From Clostridiales bacterium (GTDB taxonomy: Bacteria; Bacillota; Clostridia; Oscillospirales; Oscillospiraceae), in assembly GCA_022774865.1 (NCBI GenBank), contig JALFLH010000004.1, forward strand, positions 1 through 50,779: DNA of 50,779 nucleotides, read 5' to 3'. Shown here in pieces: positions 50,646 to 50,779 of the stretch. Within the stretch, counting starts at the first letter, position 1, and each line of letters opens with the position of its first letter. The translations under genes and the position numbers were made by a program. The notes under the pieces were generated by a model. The model did not search any database, was not told the DNA's origin, and saw only the letters and a list, made by a program, of their open reading frames with translations.

Positions 50646-50779
50646 ATTCCACAAGAATTATCACATACATTCTCTTCAGGAATGGGCAGGTCAAGAGCTT
50701 CAAAAATGGAACGCTGGAGTTTCGTAAGAGGATTCATCAAAGACGGCTTTGCGTTGGGGGTTATGGAAACGCAGCGTAT

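Overview
The window looks like chromosomal DNA of a Gram-positive anaerobe of the Clostridia, most likely an Oscillospiraceae-type gut bacterium. This is an inference from protein style, many lipobox lipoproteins, GC-rich codons, a Dlt-like locus, an SDR-type mannonate oxidoreductase and SbcCD-like YhaN/YhaO proteins. I see no rRNA, tRNA, CRISPR array, IS element or integrase.

Bases 1-17500 hold a cell-envelope region. On the left, a plus-strand Dlt-like operon cut by the window edge runs adenylation enzyme, carrier protein, MBOAT O-acyltransferase, SGNH/DltD-like protein and small lipoprotein. On the right, a minus-strand operon carries a transglutaminase-like protein, then a second MBOAT, a second SGNH/DltD-like protein and a second lipoprotein of the same family. 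The two modules converge on a FecBCD-type metal or siderophore ABC importer. Upstream of the right module, also on the minus strand, lie a VanY-type peptidase, a diverged Lgt-like membrane protein, a phosphodiester-glycosidase-like protein and a small secreted protein. A perfect consensus promoter at 17393-17421 precedes this group. The right module has no adenylation or carrier gene of its own.

Bases 17500-23700 are an opp operon (oppB-C-D-F-A, minus strand). Its binding protein appears circularly permuted: the signal peptide is followed by the family's C-terminal half and then by the N-terminal half. The leader contains two adjoining perfect palindromes.

Bases 23900-31600 hold a repeat-bearing VanY lipoprotein, an MFS transporter, a glycerophosphodiesterase-family protein and a YhaN/YhaO (SbcCD-like) pair. 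Bases 31700-35900 are a hexuronate (mannonate) locus: an AraC regulator divergent from uxuA, an SDR oxidoreductase, an apparently gutted KDPG aldolase gene and a HAD hydrolase. Bases 35900-38800 encode a TrpXYZ-like ABC importer.

Bases 38900-45061 are a block of eight phage head-morphogenesis genes (terminase small and large, portal, protease, capsid, two connector-like genes and one neck or tail-terminator-like gene). It has no tail, lysis, replication or integrase genes and is bounded by terminators. Bases 45100-50700 hold an amidohydrolase, then a MarR regulator operonic with a heterodimeric ABC exporter, and a tiny lipoprotein. The points most worth a second look are the permuted OppA, the twin Dlt-like modules with Cys in place of the SGNH Ser, the tail-less head-gene island and the gutted KDPG aldolase gene.
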